Positions 8,249-16,923 of a DNA stretch of 64,000 nucleotides are shown here, piece by piece. Source of the stretch: Pseudomonadota bacterium (GTDB lineage: Bacteria; Pseudomonadota; Gammaproteobacteria; Burkholderiales; Ferrovaceae); assembly GCA_021796835.1 (NCBI GenBank), contig JAKABO010000009.1, positions 20,338-84,337 on the forward strand, written 5' to 3'. The translations under genes and the position numbers were made by a program. Below the pieces are notes generated by a model. It was given only the letters and a program-made list of their open reading frames with translations, did not search any database and was not told where the DNA came from. The stretch's first letter is position 1. Each line of letters begins with the position of its first letter.

Positions 8249-9259
8249 ATGTTGTTCCTCGACCCGTCCCTGATCGATCAGATGGCCACGGCCCTTCTGG
8301 AGGGCGGACGTCAGTTGCACGTCCGGATGAGCGGCGTGGCAGACAGCCTGTACGGTTCCCTGCTGGTTCTGACCTTTTCCTGGTCGACGGTGAACCTGTT
8401 GATCGAGTCGAGTGTGGGCGAGAGTTTGGGGGCCGTGCTGACCCACCTGATCCGCTTCATCTTTCTGGCGGGATTCACGCGCTGGTTCCTGGATTCCTAT
8501 GATTTTGTCTTCTACGACGGGGTGTACCAGGGGTGCGTGACGCTCACCAGCGCCATCGCCGGACCGCAGGGACAGAGTCAGGGATTTGCCACGGCCTGGA
8601 GCGTGTTTGCCGACCTCATCGGGACGATCTGGGACGGGATGGTGTCCAGTCCCGGGCGCTATCTGGCGGGCGCCACCCCGTTGTCGAGCGCTTTCTGGGC
8701 GGCCCTGGGTGGCTGGGTGATCACCATGGCCTTTCTGTTCGTGGCCCTCTGTGTGTTTACCGTGGCCCTGACCCTGGTGGCGGTGATTCATATCATGGGG
8801 AATGCCCTGGCAGGTCTGGCGCTGGCCCTCGGCCCGTTTTTCATTCCCTGGCTGTTGTGGGAGAGTACCCGCGAGTTATGCCTGGGGTGGATCCGCTTCC
8901 TTTCCATCGCCTGTTTTTACCAGGTGGTGGCGGTGACGGTCCTGGTCATGGCCAAACCGGTGTTTGTCCTGATCCAGCAATGGATGATGGCGCAGTCCGG
9001 GGTCTGGACGCATGCCTCCCCGGCGGACAGCATGGCACTGGCGCTGCTTCTGGTGGTCACCGCCAGCATCATTGCCCACCTCATGAGTCACGTCCCCCAG
9101 ATCGCGGCATCCCTGATTGGGCACGGGCGGGTGGATACCGGTTTCGCCGGGCAGACCCAGCGCTTCGTGCAGACCCGGATGGACCGGGCCAATGACTGGC
9201 TGGCCCGGCAGATCAAGAGTTATGGCAAGGCGGAAGTGGAGAAGACCCGGTCTTCATGA
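8249..9259 (+). CDS. trbL: TrbL/VirB6-family polytopic membrane protein
   Basis: A 336-residue inner-membrane protein with about six hydrophobic helices, including those around LYGSLLVLTFSWSTVNLLI, HLIRFIFLAGF, AFLFVALCVFTVALTLVAVIH, AGLALALGPFFIPWLL, a helix near VVAVTVLVM, and LALLLVVTASIIA. ALALGPFFIPWLLWESTR is the conserved VirB6/TrbL signature. These proteins form the inner-membrane translocation channel. The gene starts six bases after trbJ, and its last codons overlap the start of the next small gene (ATGA). The C-terminal tail (about residues 285-336) is polar and shorter than in many TrbL proteins, which often carry long tails. Confidence 0.88.
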   Translation: MLFLDPSLIDQMATALLEGGRQLHVRMSGVADSLYGSLLVLTFSWSTVNLLIESSVGESLGAVLTHLIRFIFLAGFTRWFLDSYDFVFYDGVYQGCVTLTSAIAGPQGQSQGFATAWSVFADLIGTIWDGMVSSPGRYLAGATPLSSAFWAALGGWVITMAFLFVALCVFTVALTLVAVIHIMGNALAGLALALGPFFIPWLLWESTRELCLGWIRFLSIACFYQVVAVTVLVMAKPVFVLIQQWMMAQSGVWTHASPADSMALALLLVVTASIIAHLMSHVPQIAASLIGHGRVDTGFAGQTQRFVQTRMDRANDWLARQIKSYGKAEVEKTRSS

Positions 9260-9516
9260 AACTGCGGCCCTACCTGCTGACGGACCGGGAATGGAGATCC
9301 CTGTGGATGGGGCTGCTCGAGCGGGCCGACTGGCCTGTGGAGGCCCGGCGCGATTATCCCGTGCCGGACGGGCTGCGCCAGGGTTTCCGGGGCCATTGTG
9401 CCTGGGTGCTGGCGATGGAAGCCTACGACCATCCCCTGCGCACGGTGTTCGGGTTGGCGCTGGCGCTGGGCGAGGGCCTGCGCTGGGGCGGCGAAATGGT
9501 GGGGCGCTGGTTTTAG
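9256..9516 (+). CDS. Unknown 86-residue protein ending the Trb block
   Basis: Not recognised. A small soluble-looking protein of 86 residues, rich in Trp, Arg and Glu (RPYLLTDREWRSLW near the start, GLRWGGEMVGRWF at the end). It has no signal peptide, clear transmembrane helix or cysteine motif. It is translationally coupled to trbL by an ATGA overlap, so it belongs to the same transcript and is a candidate accessory part of the Trb machine. It ends tail-to-tail with waaF, and the two stop regions overlap by four bases. Codon use and GC match the upstream genes, supporting a real gene. Confidence 0.7.
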   Translation: MKLRPYLLTDREWRSLWMGLLERADWPVEARRDYPVPDGLRQGFRGHCAWVLAMEAYDHPLRTVFGLALALGEGLRWGGEMVGRWF

Positions 9517-10517
9517 GGGGGGGCGGGGAAAGCCGCCAGGACCTGTTCCGGGTCCAGAAGATTGAGGCAGTTCAGGTGCCCCAGGGGACAGGTGCGCTGG
9601 AAACAGGGGCTGCAGGGCAATTCCAGACGCAGGACCCGGGCCTGTGCGCTGAGGGGAGGGGTAAAGCGTGGGCTGGAAGAGCCAAACAGGGCCACCAGGG
9701 GGCGTTCCAGGGCGGCAGCGACGTGCATCAGGCCGGAGTCGTTGGTCACCACCCGTTGTGCCAGGGACATCAGGTCCACGGCTTCCTCCAGGGCGGTGAT
9801 GCCGCAGAGGTTCTGCAGGGGGGCGGAAACCTGCTGGGCGATCTCTTCGCCCACCGGACGATCCCTGGCGGAACCCAGAATCCATATTTGCCAGCCCTGT
9901 GCGATCCACTGTTGGGCAACCTGGGCAAAATGGGCGGTGGGCCAACGCTTGGCCGGGCCATATTCGGCACCGGGACAGAGGATGGCGATGGGCTGGGCAC
10001 GGGACAGTTGCAGTCGTTCCAGGGTCCGGGACTGGTTCTCCAGATCGATGACCAGACGCGGAGAGGGCAGCGGTTCGGGGCATCGGCCCTGCGGATCGGC
10101 CAGGGACAGAAAGCGCTGCACCATGAGCGGCAGACGTTCGGGATCGAGGCGGCGGATATCGTTCAGCAACCAGCGGCGTTGTTCTCCGATGAATCCGGTG
10201 CGCTGCGGAATCCTGGCAAACCAGGGGACCAGCGCCGATTTCCAGGAATTGGGCAGAACGATGGCCTGATCAAAGCCCGAACGGCGTAACGTGCGTCCCA
10301 ATCGCCAACGCCCGGGCAGGTCCAGGCGACCATGGGGAAAGGGATGGTCGAGGAGGGCATCCACCTCGGGCATGCGCTGCAGTACCCCATGGGTCCAGCG
10401 CGGTCCCATCACCGTCAGGTGCACGTCCGGGGCGGCCGCGCGCAGGGCGGAGAAAAGAGGTTGAGCCAGGACGGCGTCGCCCACCCAGGCGGCGCCGACG
10501 ATCAGGATCCGCTTCAA
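9513..10517 (-). CDS. waaF: ADP-heptose:LPS heptosyltransferase II
   Basis: Glycosyltransferase family 9 enzyme that adds the second heptose to the LPS inner core at the cytoplasmic face. The 334 residues fit WaaF. The start KRILIVGAAWVGDAVLAQPL, the central PGAEYGPAKRWP donor-site motif, VTNDSGLMHVAAAL and the FGSSSPRFTPP segment are family signatures; the Cys-rich PCSPCFQRTCP near the end is also typical. It is the last gene of an ilvE-zinc finger-waaF minus-strand operon, overlapping the zinc-finger gene by four bases, an order common in Betaproteobacteria. Confidence 0.94.
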   Translation of the reverse strand: MKRILIVGAAWVGDAVLAQPLFSALRAAAPDVHLTVMGPRWTHGVLQRMPEVDALLDHPFPHGRLDLPGRWRLGRTLRRSGFDQAIVLPNSWKSALVPWFARIPQRTGFIGEQRRWLLNDIRRLDPERLPLMVQRFLSLADPQGRCPEPLPSPRLVIDLENQSRTLERLQLSRAQPIAILCPGAEYGPAKRWPTAHFAQVAQQWIAQGWQIWILGSARDRPVGEEIAQQVSAPLQNLCGITALEEAVDLMSLAQRVVTNDSGLMHVAAALERPLVALFGSSSPRFTPPLSAQARVLRLELPCSPCFQRTCPLGHLNCLNLLDPEQVLAAFPAPP

Positions 10518-10708
10518 TGGGCGGCAGGGGCCGGACCGCTCAGTTCATAGACCGTGCCGCAGTAGGGACAGGCCATCCGTCCGGTGCGCGCCACATCCAG
10601 AAAAACGCGCGGATGGGCGTTCCAGAGCGCATCCTTGGGCGGCGGACAATGGAAGGGTAGGTCGGCGGCGGTGATCTGCACCGGAGGACGGGTGGGCGGG
10701 GTACTCAT
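10514..10708 (-). CDS. CHCC-type zinc-finger protein
   Basis: A 64-residue protein with the zinc-finger CHCC domain also found in complex I subunit NDUFS6. FHCPPPKD is followed by HPRVFLDV and CPYCGTVYEL, giving the Cys-His-Cys-Cys set. Betaproteobacterial genomes usually carry it between ilvE and waaF, as here. It overlaps waaF and starts three bases after the ilvE stop, so the three are co-translated. The molecular role is unknown; zinc binding is inferred from the four ligands. Confidence 0.85.
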   Translation of the reverse strand: MSTPPTRPPVQITAADLPFHCPPPKDALWNAHPRVFLDVARTGRMACPYCGTVYELSGPAPAAH

Positions 10709-10711
10709 GTC

Positions 10712-11638
10712 TCAGTCTCCAAGAAAGGTCAGCCAGTCCCGATGCGCGGGCGCGCGCCCCTTGACGCAATCGAAATAGGCGGACTGCAGTTTTTCCGTGA
10801 GGGGGCCGCGGGCTCCGCGCCCGATGACCCGACGGTCGATTTCGCGGATCGGGGTGACTTCGGCGGCCGTCCCGGTAAAAAAAACTTCGTCAGCCGTGTA
10901 GAGTTCATCCCGGGAAATCCGTCGTTCAAGCACGGTGATCCCCATTTCCTGGGCCAACTGGATGATGCTGTCGCGCGTGATCCCTTCCAGCGCGCTGGAC
11001 AGGTCGGGGGTATGCAGGACTCCGCGCTTGACCATGAACAGGTTTTCTCCGGAACCTTCGGCCACGAATCCTTCCACATCGAGAAGCAGGGCTTCGTCGT
11101 AGCCATCGGCGGTGGCTTCGTTGTTGGCCAGGATGGAGTTCATGTAGTTGCCGCTGGCCTTGGCCTTGCACAGGGTGATGTTGGGGTGGTGGCGGGTGTA
11201 GGACGAGACCTTGACGCGAATTCCCTGTTGCAGGGCCTCTTCGCCCAGGTAGGCCCCCCAGGGCCAGGCGGCGATGGCGACATGGGTCTGGGCCCCGCGC
11301 GGGGATACGCCCATTTTTTCCGAGCCCAGATAGACCAGCGGGCGGATGTATCCTTCTTCCAGGCGGTTCTGGGCGACGACCTGGCATTGGGCGTCCATCA
11401 GGGTCTCCAGCGTGAAAGGCACGGGGATCTGCAGGATGTGCGCCGAACGGAGCAGGCGCTCGGTATGTTCGCGCAGACGGAAGACTGCCGTACCCTCCGC
11501 TGTCCGGTAGGCCCGCACCCCTTCGAAGACCGCCATGCCGTAGTGCAGGGAATGGGTGAGAACGTGGGTGTTGGCGGTACGCCAGGGGATGTATCGACCA
11601 TCTAGCCAGAGGGTACCATCCCGGTCGGACATGGACAT
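10712..11638 (-). CDS. ilvE: Branched-chain amino acid aminotransferase
   Basis: Class IV PLP aminotransferase that makes valine, leucine and isoleucine from their keto acids. The 308 residues are the usual length. The N-terminal LWLDGRYIPWRTANTHVLTH, CKAKASGNYMNSI with the PLP lysine, and FVAEGSGENLFMV are diagnostic. The first ATG has AGGAG nine bases upstream; a second ATG two codons later (11632) is an alternative. It heads the ilvE-zinc finger-waaF operon and is divergent from yhdP, with about 75 bases between them. Confidence 0.96.
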   Translation of the reverse strand: MSMSDRDGTLWLDGRYIPWRTANTHVLTHSLHYGMAVFEGVRAYRTAEGTAVFRLREHTERLLRSAHILQIPVPFTLETLMDAQCQVVAQNRLEEGYIRPLVYLGSEKMGVSPRGAQTHVAIAAWPWGAYLGEEALQQGIRVKVSSYTRHHPNITLCKAKASGNYMNSILANNEATADGYDEALLLDVEGFVAEGSGENLFMVKRGVLHTPDLSSALEGITRDSIIQLAQEMGITVLERRISRDELYTADEVFFTGTAAEVTPIREIDRRVIGRGARGPLTEKLQSAYFDCVKGRAPAHRDWLTFLGD

Positions 11639-11708
11639 GAAAATGACTCCTGAACTGTAAACTTCCCATTCTAGCGGATGTCTTCTCCCGGCTCCAGAGG
11701 GACTGCCT

Positions 11709-11714
11709 TATAAT
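11709..11714 (+). promoter_or_regulatory. Consensus -10 box TATAAT before yhdP
   Basis: A perfect TATAAT ends seven bases before the ATG at 11722, so transcription would begin close to that ATG. It also covers the ATG at 11713, which would then be upstream of the transcript. No good -35 box is visible. Confidence 0.45.
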
Positions 11715-11721
11715 GTGTCCC

Positions 11722-14700
11722 ATGATCAGTCATCGGGCTTTACTTTTCCATTCCCGCCGCGCTCTGCTCTGGTTGACGGGGGGAGTGGTCCTGCTGTGCC
11801 TGCTCGCCTGGGGGGGGATGCAGTGGATCGTGCTGCACGACGTGGGGCGTTATCGGCCGCAGGCCATGGCCCTGCTGACCCAAGCCACGGGAAGTCGGGT
11901 GGAAGTGGGGAGACTTTCCTCGGGGGCGTTCCACTGGATGCCCACCCTGGTGCTGGATCATGTCGTCGTGTTCACGCCGCAAAATCAGCCCGGAATCACC
12001 ATCAAACGTGTGCAGGCGCGCATCGATGTGCTGGATTTTCTGCGCGGCCAGGTGAATTTCGACCACCTGCAGATCGAAGAACCCCACCTGACGTTGCGCC
12101 GCAGCCCGGAGGGACAGATGTTCCTGTCGGGGATTCTTTTACCCCCTCCCGGACAGGGACCCAGCCCCTTCCTGGAATGGTTGACCCGGCAAGGGCAGAT
12201 TCGTGTCCGGGGCGGCGAATTGGTCTGGCAGGATGATCTCCGCCATGCCCCTCCCCTGCGCCTGCAGGATATCCAGCTGGATTTGAGCAATGGCGGCGGG
12301 GTACATCGCTGGGATGTGACCCTGACGCCGCCCCACGCCCTCGCCAGCCCGCTCCATCTGGAGGGCCGGGTCCGGGGAACGGATCTGGGGCATTGGCCAG
12401 ATTGGCAGGGCCGGGTACAACTGGATGCCCTCCGGGTGGACTGGGTCGCCCTGGCGCCCTGGGCGGAAGTGTTGAATGGGGTCCAGCAGGCACGGGGGGG
12501 GCTGCATGTGGTGGGCGAATTGACCCCCGCGCATGGCTGGGACCTGCATGCCGATCTGGATTTGCATCCCCTGGTCTGGCATATTCCGGGCGCGGAACAG
12601 GCCCTCCTGGTCAACCGCTTGCAGGGCGAACTGACGATGCGCTGGCAGGGCGGCGTGCGCGCCTGGGCCCTGCATCAGGTGCGCCTGAGCGGGCCTTCCT
12701 TCGCACATTGGGTGCGTCCCCTGGAGGTGAGTTTTCATACGGACGGCACAAGCAACCAGATGGAGGCCTCCTGGGTGGATCTGGCGGTTCTGCACCCCTT
12801 CGCCAAGGTGTTGCCCCTCTCCCCCGAGCAACAAAAAATCTGGCAGGATCTGGCGCCCAGCGGAGAACTGGAAGGTCTCCGCCTTACCTGGAAAGAGGGC
12901 GGGGTTCTTGCCGACTCCCTGGGGTTCCAGGGGACTCTGCATCATGTGTCGGTTCATGCCTGGCACGGCCTGCCTGCCCTGCAGGCCTTTTCAGGACAGG
13001 TGACTTGTGACGCGCAGGGGGGGCAGATCAAGGGGGCGGGGCTGGAGGCCCAATGGGACCTGCCCGACCTGTTCGTGGTTCCCCTCAAGGCGCATTCCTT
13101 CCGGGTGGATGCACGGTGGCAGCGTCGGCAGGACCACCTGGCCCTGACGCTCAAGCAGTTGCAGGTAAGCAATGAAGATCTGACCGGTTCCGTCGAAGGC
13201 GATCTCGATGTGGGGCCTCAGGGGCCTGGGCAGGCGCACCTGAGCGGCAGTTTGACCCACGCGCGGCCGGATGCGGTATGGCAGTATCTGCCGCTGGTGA
13301 TCCCGCGCCCGGCGCGTCTCTGGCTTCATCAGGCGCTGCAGGGCGGCGAAGCCAGTCCGGCGCAGTTTTCCGTGGCTGGCGATCTGTCCCGTTTTCCCTT
13401 CGTGGGGGATCAGGGCGGCACTTTCCGGGTGGATGCCCAACTTCATGACGTCAACCTGCACTTCGATCCGGCCTGGCCCGTCCTTACCCATCTGGAAGGG
13501 ACGTTGCAGATCCGGGGCGGCGAACTGCTCGTGCTGACCCAGTCGGGGGACGTGCTGGGCACGCACCTCGGCGCCGTACAGGCCCGTCTTCCCGACATGA
13601 CGAAACAAGACGCCGTGCTGCTGGTTTCGGGCCAGGCGCAGGGACCGGTGCCCGCTGGCCTGGCTTTCATCCAGCACAGCCCCCTGAATGCCATGCTCGA
13701 CCAGGCACTGGAGGGTTGGTCGGGAAAGGGGGATGGGCAGTTGACCCTGCAACTGGGCATTCCCCTGGATCAGCCCCAGAAAACCCGCGTGCAGGGAGAT
13801 TATGAATTCCTGGGGGCGGATCTGGCGGAAGGGAGGCTGGGGATTCCCCCCCTGAGCAAGGTCAGGGGGCACCTCCTCTTCACTGAACGGGAATTGAATT
13901 CCCAAGGCCTGACGGCTCGCGTTCTGGGCGGGGATGCGGCACTGGAGTTTCACACGGACAGGCACGGGATTCTGCATCTCAAGGCCAGCGGACAGGGCGA
14001 CTGGTCCCGGTTGCAGACGGTGTATGACGAACCCATCCTGAAAGATGTGACGGGGCAGGAGCCCTGGCAGGGAGAGTTTGCCTTTGGTCATGGGGGGGTG
14101 GACGCGCAACTCCAGACGCAGGGAAGTTATCTGGGCGAACCCTTTGCTTTTCAGTTGTTGGCCAAGCCGGAACGCGGGGTCGACCTGAAGTTTGCGGGGT
14201 CGACTTCCCTGGGCGCACTCCAGCGGCATTTCTCCTCCTTCTGGACCCGGGGCCTGGAAGGGCCGGTGAATTGGGAAGGCCATGTGCGTCTGCACGACCA
14301 GCACGTGCGCGCCGAGGTGCGGGGCGATGCCCTGTGGTTGGGGGGGCACACCACCTTTGTGGCGATCCGGGGCATCCATCATACCCTGCGGGCTTCCTTC
14401 GCCGGGCATATCGAGGCGACGGCCCTGCGGAAATGGACGGCATTGGCTCCGCTGGAGGCCTTGCAAGGAAAAACCGACTGGTCGGGGCGGCTGGAAAAGA
14501 AAGAAAACGAAGATCCTCAACTGTGGATCAACACGTCTCTGGTGGGCATGGCGCTGAATCTTCCGCAGCCGTTGCAGAAGGATGCGGCAACGGCCCGACC
14601 CCTGGAAATCCATGCCCAGTTATTCGGGGCGGAGCGGGAAGTCGAGGGGAGTCTGGGGGATCAACTGGCTTTTCAGGCACTGTATCGTGCCACAAAAACG

Positions 14701-15957
14701 GAACCGGAAGCGGGAGAGACCTGGCAACTCGAACGGGGGCGACTTTGGTTGGGAAAAGCGGAACCCCATGCGCCCCTGGACTCCGGTTTTTCTGTCGAAG
14801 GATCCTGGCCCATACTGGATCTGACGGCCTGGCAGCGTTATCTGGCGCACTGGAGTCAGAACGCGGAGACGGCTCCTGCCGGCGAGAGCAGGGTGAGTCA
14901 TGTCCATGTGAGGTTTGGCGCCGTGTCCTGGGCCGGGCGACTCTGGCCGGAGGTCGGCGTCGATGCCCGGGTCGAGGGGAAACAGTGGTTGATCCGGACC
15001 GAAGGGCGCAGCGTGGCCGGGGACCTGATCGGGATGCAGGGGGAACCGGGCCGTCTGACGGGGCATCTGGCGCATCTCGTCATTCCGGCGGGGTCCCCTC
15101 CCGGTGCCTCCTCCGGGGCAGAGGATCATTCCCGGGCCCTGGCTGCGCACATGCCCACGATGGACCTGCAGGTGGATCATCTGGCCCTGCCGGACGGGTT
15201 GGCGGGGCATGCACACCTGGTGGGCACCCAGGAGGGCGCAGGTATCTGGCATCTGCAGACCCTGACGCTGGTTTCTCCGGAAACCCAGATTCAGATGGAA
15301 GGGGTCTGGCAGGATCAGCCCAAACCGCAAAATCACTATCAATGGGAAGTCAAGACGGAGGATCTGGGAAACCTCCTGGTTGGATTGGGGTATCCCGGGC
15401 TGGTGGCCCGTGGGCATGGGGAGGGGCACGGACATATCCAGTGGGACGGCGCGCTGGAAGACTTCGATCTGACGGGGCTGTCGGGGCACGCATCCCTGGA
15501 TCTCAAGGATGGACAGTTCTCCAAGGTGCAAACGGGGGGGCTGGGGCGTCTGATCAGTTTGTTCAGCCTGCAAACGTTGCCACGCCGGATCACCCTGGAT
15601 TTCAACGATGTCTTTTCGGCAGGCTTTGCCTTTGATCATCTGACCGCAGACCTTGCCCTGGATCATTCCCAACTGGATACGCGTGATTTCGAGATGGTCG
15701 GACCCGCAGCCCACGTCAAGTTGTTCGGGCAGGTGGATCTGGCCCGTGAAACCAGCGATCTGACTGCCCAGGTGGCCCCCTCGGTGGGGGGCAGTGTGGC
15801 TTTGGCTTCCACCGTGGTGGGGGGGCCGGTGGTGGGGGCGGCTTCCTGGGTGTTGCAGAAGATCCTGGGCAACCCCTTTGACCAGGTATTGAGTTATGCC
15901 TACACGATTCAGGGACCATGGGACGATCCTCGGATACAATCTGTGGGTCATCCTTGA
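11722..15957 (+). CDS. yhdP: YhdP-family AsmA-like envelope protein
   Basis: A very large (about 1,411-residue) AsmA/YhdP-type protein with one N-terminal transmembrane anchor (about residues 12-35) and a periplasmic beta-rich body. YhdP-family proteins bridge the periplasm and move phospholipids to the outer membrane. Visible features are the N-terminal MALLTQATGSRVEVGRLS segment, the long repetitive beta pattern (ALRKW, SGRLEKK, GTQEGA) and the C-terminal GGSVALASTVVGGPVVGA typical of the DUF3971/AsmA_2 ends. The start is placed at 11722 because TATAAT overlaps the in-frame ATG at 11713. It begins the yhdP-nitrilase-tldD-aroG run. Confidence 0.9.
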   Translation: MISHRALLFHSRRALLWLTGGVVLLCLLAWGGMQWIVLHDVGRYRPQAMALLTQATGSRVEVGRLSSGAFHWMPTLVLDHVVVFTPQNQPGITIKRVQARIDVLDFLRGQVNFDHLQIEEPHLTLRRSPEGQMFLSGILLPPPGQGPSPFLEWLTRQGQIRVRGGELVWQDDLRHAPPLRLQDIQLDLSNGGGVHRWDVTLTPPHALASPLHLEGRVRGTDLGHWPDWQGRVQLDALRVDWVALAPWAEVLNGVQQARGGLHVVGELTPAHGWDLHADLDLHPLVWHIPGAEQALLVNRLQGELTMRWQGGVRAWALHQVRLSGPSFAHWVRPLEVSFHTDGTSNQMEASWVDLAVLHPFAKVLPLSPEQQKIWQDLAPSGELEGLRLTWKEGGVLADSLGFQGTLHHVSVHAWHGLPALQAFSGQVTCDAQGGQIKGAGLEAQWDLPDLFVVPLKAHSFRVDARWQRRQDHLALTLKQLQVSNEDLTGSVEGDLDVGPQGPGQAHLSGSLTHARPDAVWQYLPLVIPRPARLWLHQALQGGEASPAQFSVAGDLSRFPFVGDQGGTFRVDAQLHDVNLHFDPAWPVLTHLEGTLQIRGGELLVLTQSGDVLGTHLGAVQARLPDMTKQDAVLLVSGQAQGPVPAGLAFIQHSPLNAMLDQALEGWSGKGDGQLTLQLGIPLDQPQKTRVQGDYEFLGADLAEGRLGIPPLSKVRGHLLFTERELNSQGLTARVLGGDAALEFHTDRHGILHLKASGQGDWSRLQTVYDEPILKDVTGQEPWQGEFAFGHGGVDAQLQTQGSYLGEPFAFQLLAKPERGVDLKFAGSTSLGALQRHFSSFWTRGLEGPVNWEGHVRLHDQHVRAEVRGDALWLGGHTTFVAIRGIHHTLRASFAGHIEATALRKWTALAPLEALQGKTDWSGRLEKKENEDPQLWINTSLVGMALNLPQPLQKDAATARPLEIHAQLFGAEREVEGSLGDQLAFQALYRATKTEPEAGETWQLERGRLWLGKAEPHAPLDSGFSVEGSWPILDLTAWQRYLAHWSQNAETAPAGESRVSHVHVRFGAVSWAGRLWPEVGVDARVEGKQWLIRTEGRSVAGDLIGMQGEPGRLTGHLAHLVIPAGSPPGASSGAEDHSRALAAHMPTMDLQVDHLALPDGLAGHAHLVGTQEGAGIWHLQTLTLVSPETQIQMEGVWQDQPKPQNHYQWEVKTEDLGNLLVGLGYPGLVARGHGEGHGHIQWDGALEDFDLTGLSGHASLDLKDGQFSKVQTGGLGRLISLFSLQTLPRRITLDFNDVFSAGFAFDHLTADLALDHSQLDTRDFEMVGPAAHVKLFGQVDLARETSDLTAQVAPSVGGSVALASTVVGGPVVGAASWVLQKILGNPFDQVLSYAYTIQGPWDDPRIQSVGHP

Positions 15958-15982
15958 ATGACACAGTCCATAGGGAGAGTGA

Positions 15983-16876
15983 ATGATGAAGCGGGTTCTT
16001 GAAACGGCCGGAGAGTCCATCGATGCCGGGTTCGGCAAAGCGCGTCCCCTGCCGGGCAGTTTCCGGGTGGCGGCGATACAGATGGCTTCGGGCCCCCATC
16101 TCGATGCCAACCTGTGTGAAGCAGAGCGGCTGATCAAGATGGCGGCCGATGCCGGAGCGTCCCTGGTGGCTCTGCCCGAGTTCTTTGCCCTGATGGGGAT
16201 GCGGGATTCGGACAAGGTGGACATTGCAGAACCCTTCGGTCGGGGACCGGTTCAGGAGTTTCTGGCGCGCAGCGCACGCCGCTTCGGGGTCTGGCTCGTG
16301 GGGGGGACGGTCCCCCTCAAGGGGCATGACGACCGGCGCATCCGTAACAGTTGCCTGGTCTACGACAAAGAGGGGCATTGCGTGGCACGCTACGACAAGA
16401 TCCATTTGTTCGAGTTTCAACGGGCGCAGGAACGTTATGACGAGGCACAGACCATCGAGCCGGGCGACGAGGTGGTGACCTTCGATTCTCCCTTTGGCCG
16501 GATCGGGTTATCCGTCTGCTATGATCTGCGCTTTCCGGAACTGTACCGTGCCATGGGCGAAGTGGACCTGATTTTCATTCCATCGGCTTTCACGGAAACC
16601 ACTGGTCGGGCTCACTGGGAACCTCTGGTACGGGCCCGGGCCATCGAGAATCTGGCCTATGTCGTGGCGCCGGCCCAGGGCGGCTACCACATGAACGGGC
16701 GGGAAACCCACGGCGCCAGCATGATCGTCGATCCCTGGGGCGTGATTCTGGATCAGTTGGCGCGGGGGTCGGGGGTGGTGATGGCCGGCGTCAATCCCGT
16801 CCATCAGGCCGATCTGCGCAGTCAGTTACCCGCCTTGTCCCGACGCCGGGTTCCCTTGGAAAAAGGACGGGTCTGA
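15983..16876 (+). CDS. Carbon-nitrogen (nitrilase-superfamily) hydrolase
   Basis: A 297-residue cytosolic amidase of the nitrilase superfamily, Nit1/Nit2-like. The Glu-Lys-Cys triad is visible: E66 in LVALPEFF, K139 in YDKIHLFEF and C179 in GLSVCYDLRFPELYR. Close bacterial relatives are deaminated-glutathione amidases, which would be a housekeeping repair role; this is inference from the subfamily motif and position. AGGGAGA lies just upstream of the ATG. It is between yhdP and tldD as in many Betaproteobacteria. A start a few codons downstream is possible because the first 20 residues precede the conserved core. Confidence 0.9.
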   Translation: MMKRVLETAGESIDAGFGKARPLPGSFRVAAIQMASGPHLDANLCEAERLIKMAADAGASLVALPEFFALMGMRDSDKVDIAEPFGRGPVQEFLARSARRFGVWLVGGTVPLKGHDDRRIRNSCLVYDKEGHCVARYDKIHLFEFQRAQERYDEAQTIEPGDEVVTFDSPFGRIGLSVCYDLRFPELYRAMGEVDLIFIPSAFTETTGRAHWEPLVRARAIENLAYVVAPAQGGYHMNGRETHGASMIVDPWGVILDQLARGSGVVMAGVNPVHQADLRSQLPALSRRRVPLEKGRV

Positions 16877-16923
16877 TTGCATGGCGGCGCCTCATTTCAT
16901 CTCGTACAGGAATATTTAGGATC

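Noticed and set aside
12991..14613. 540-codon minus-strand frame inside yhdP
   Set aside because: Antisense shadow; composition and lack of motifs match other shadow frames.
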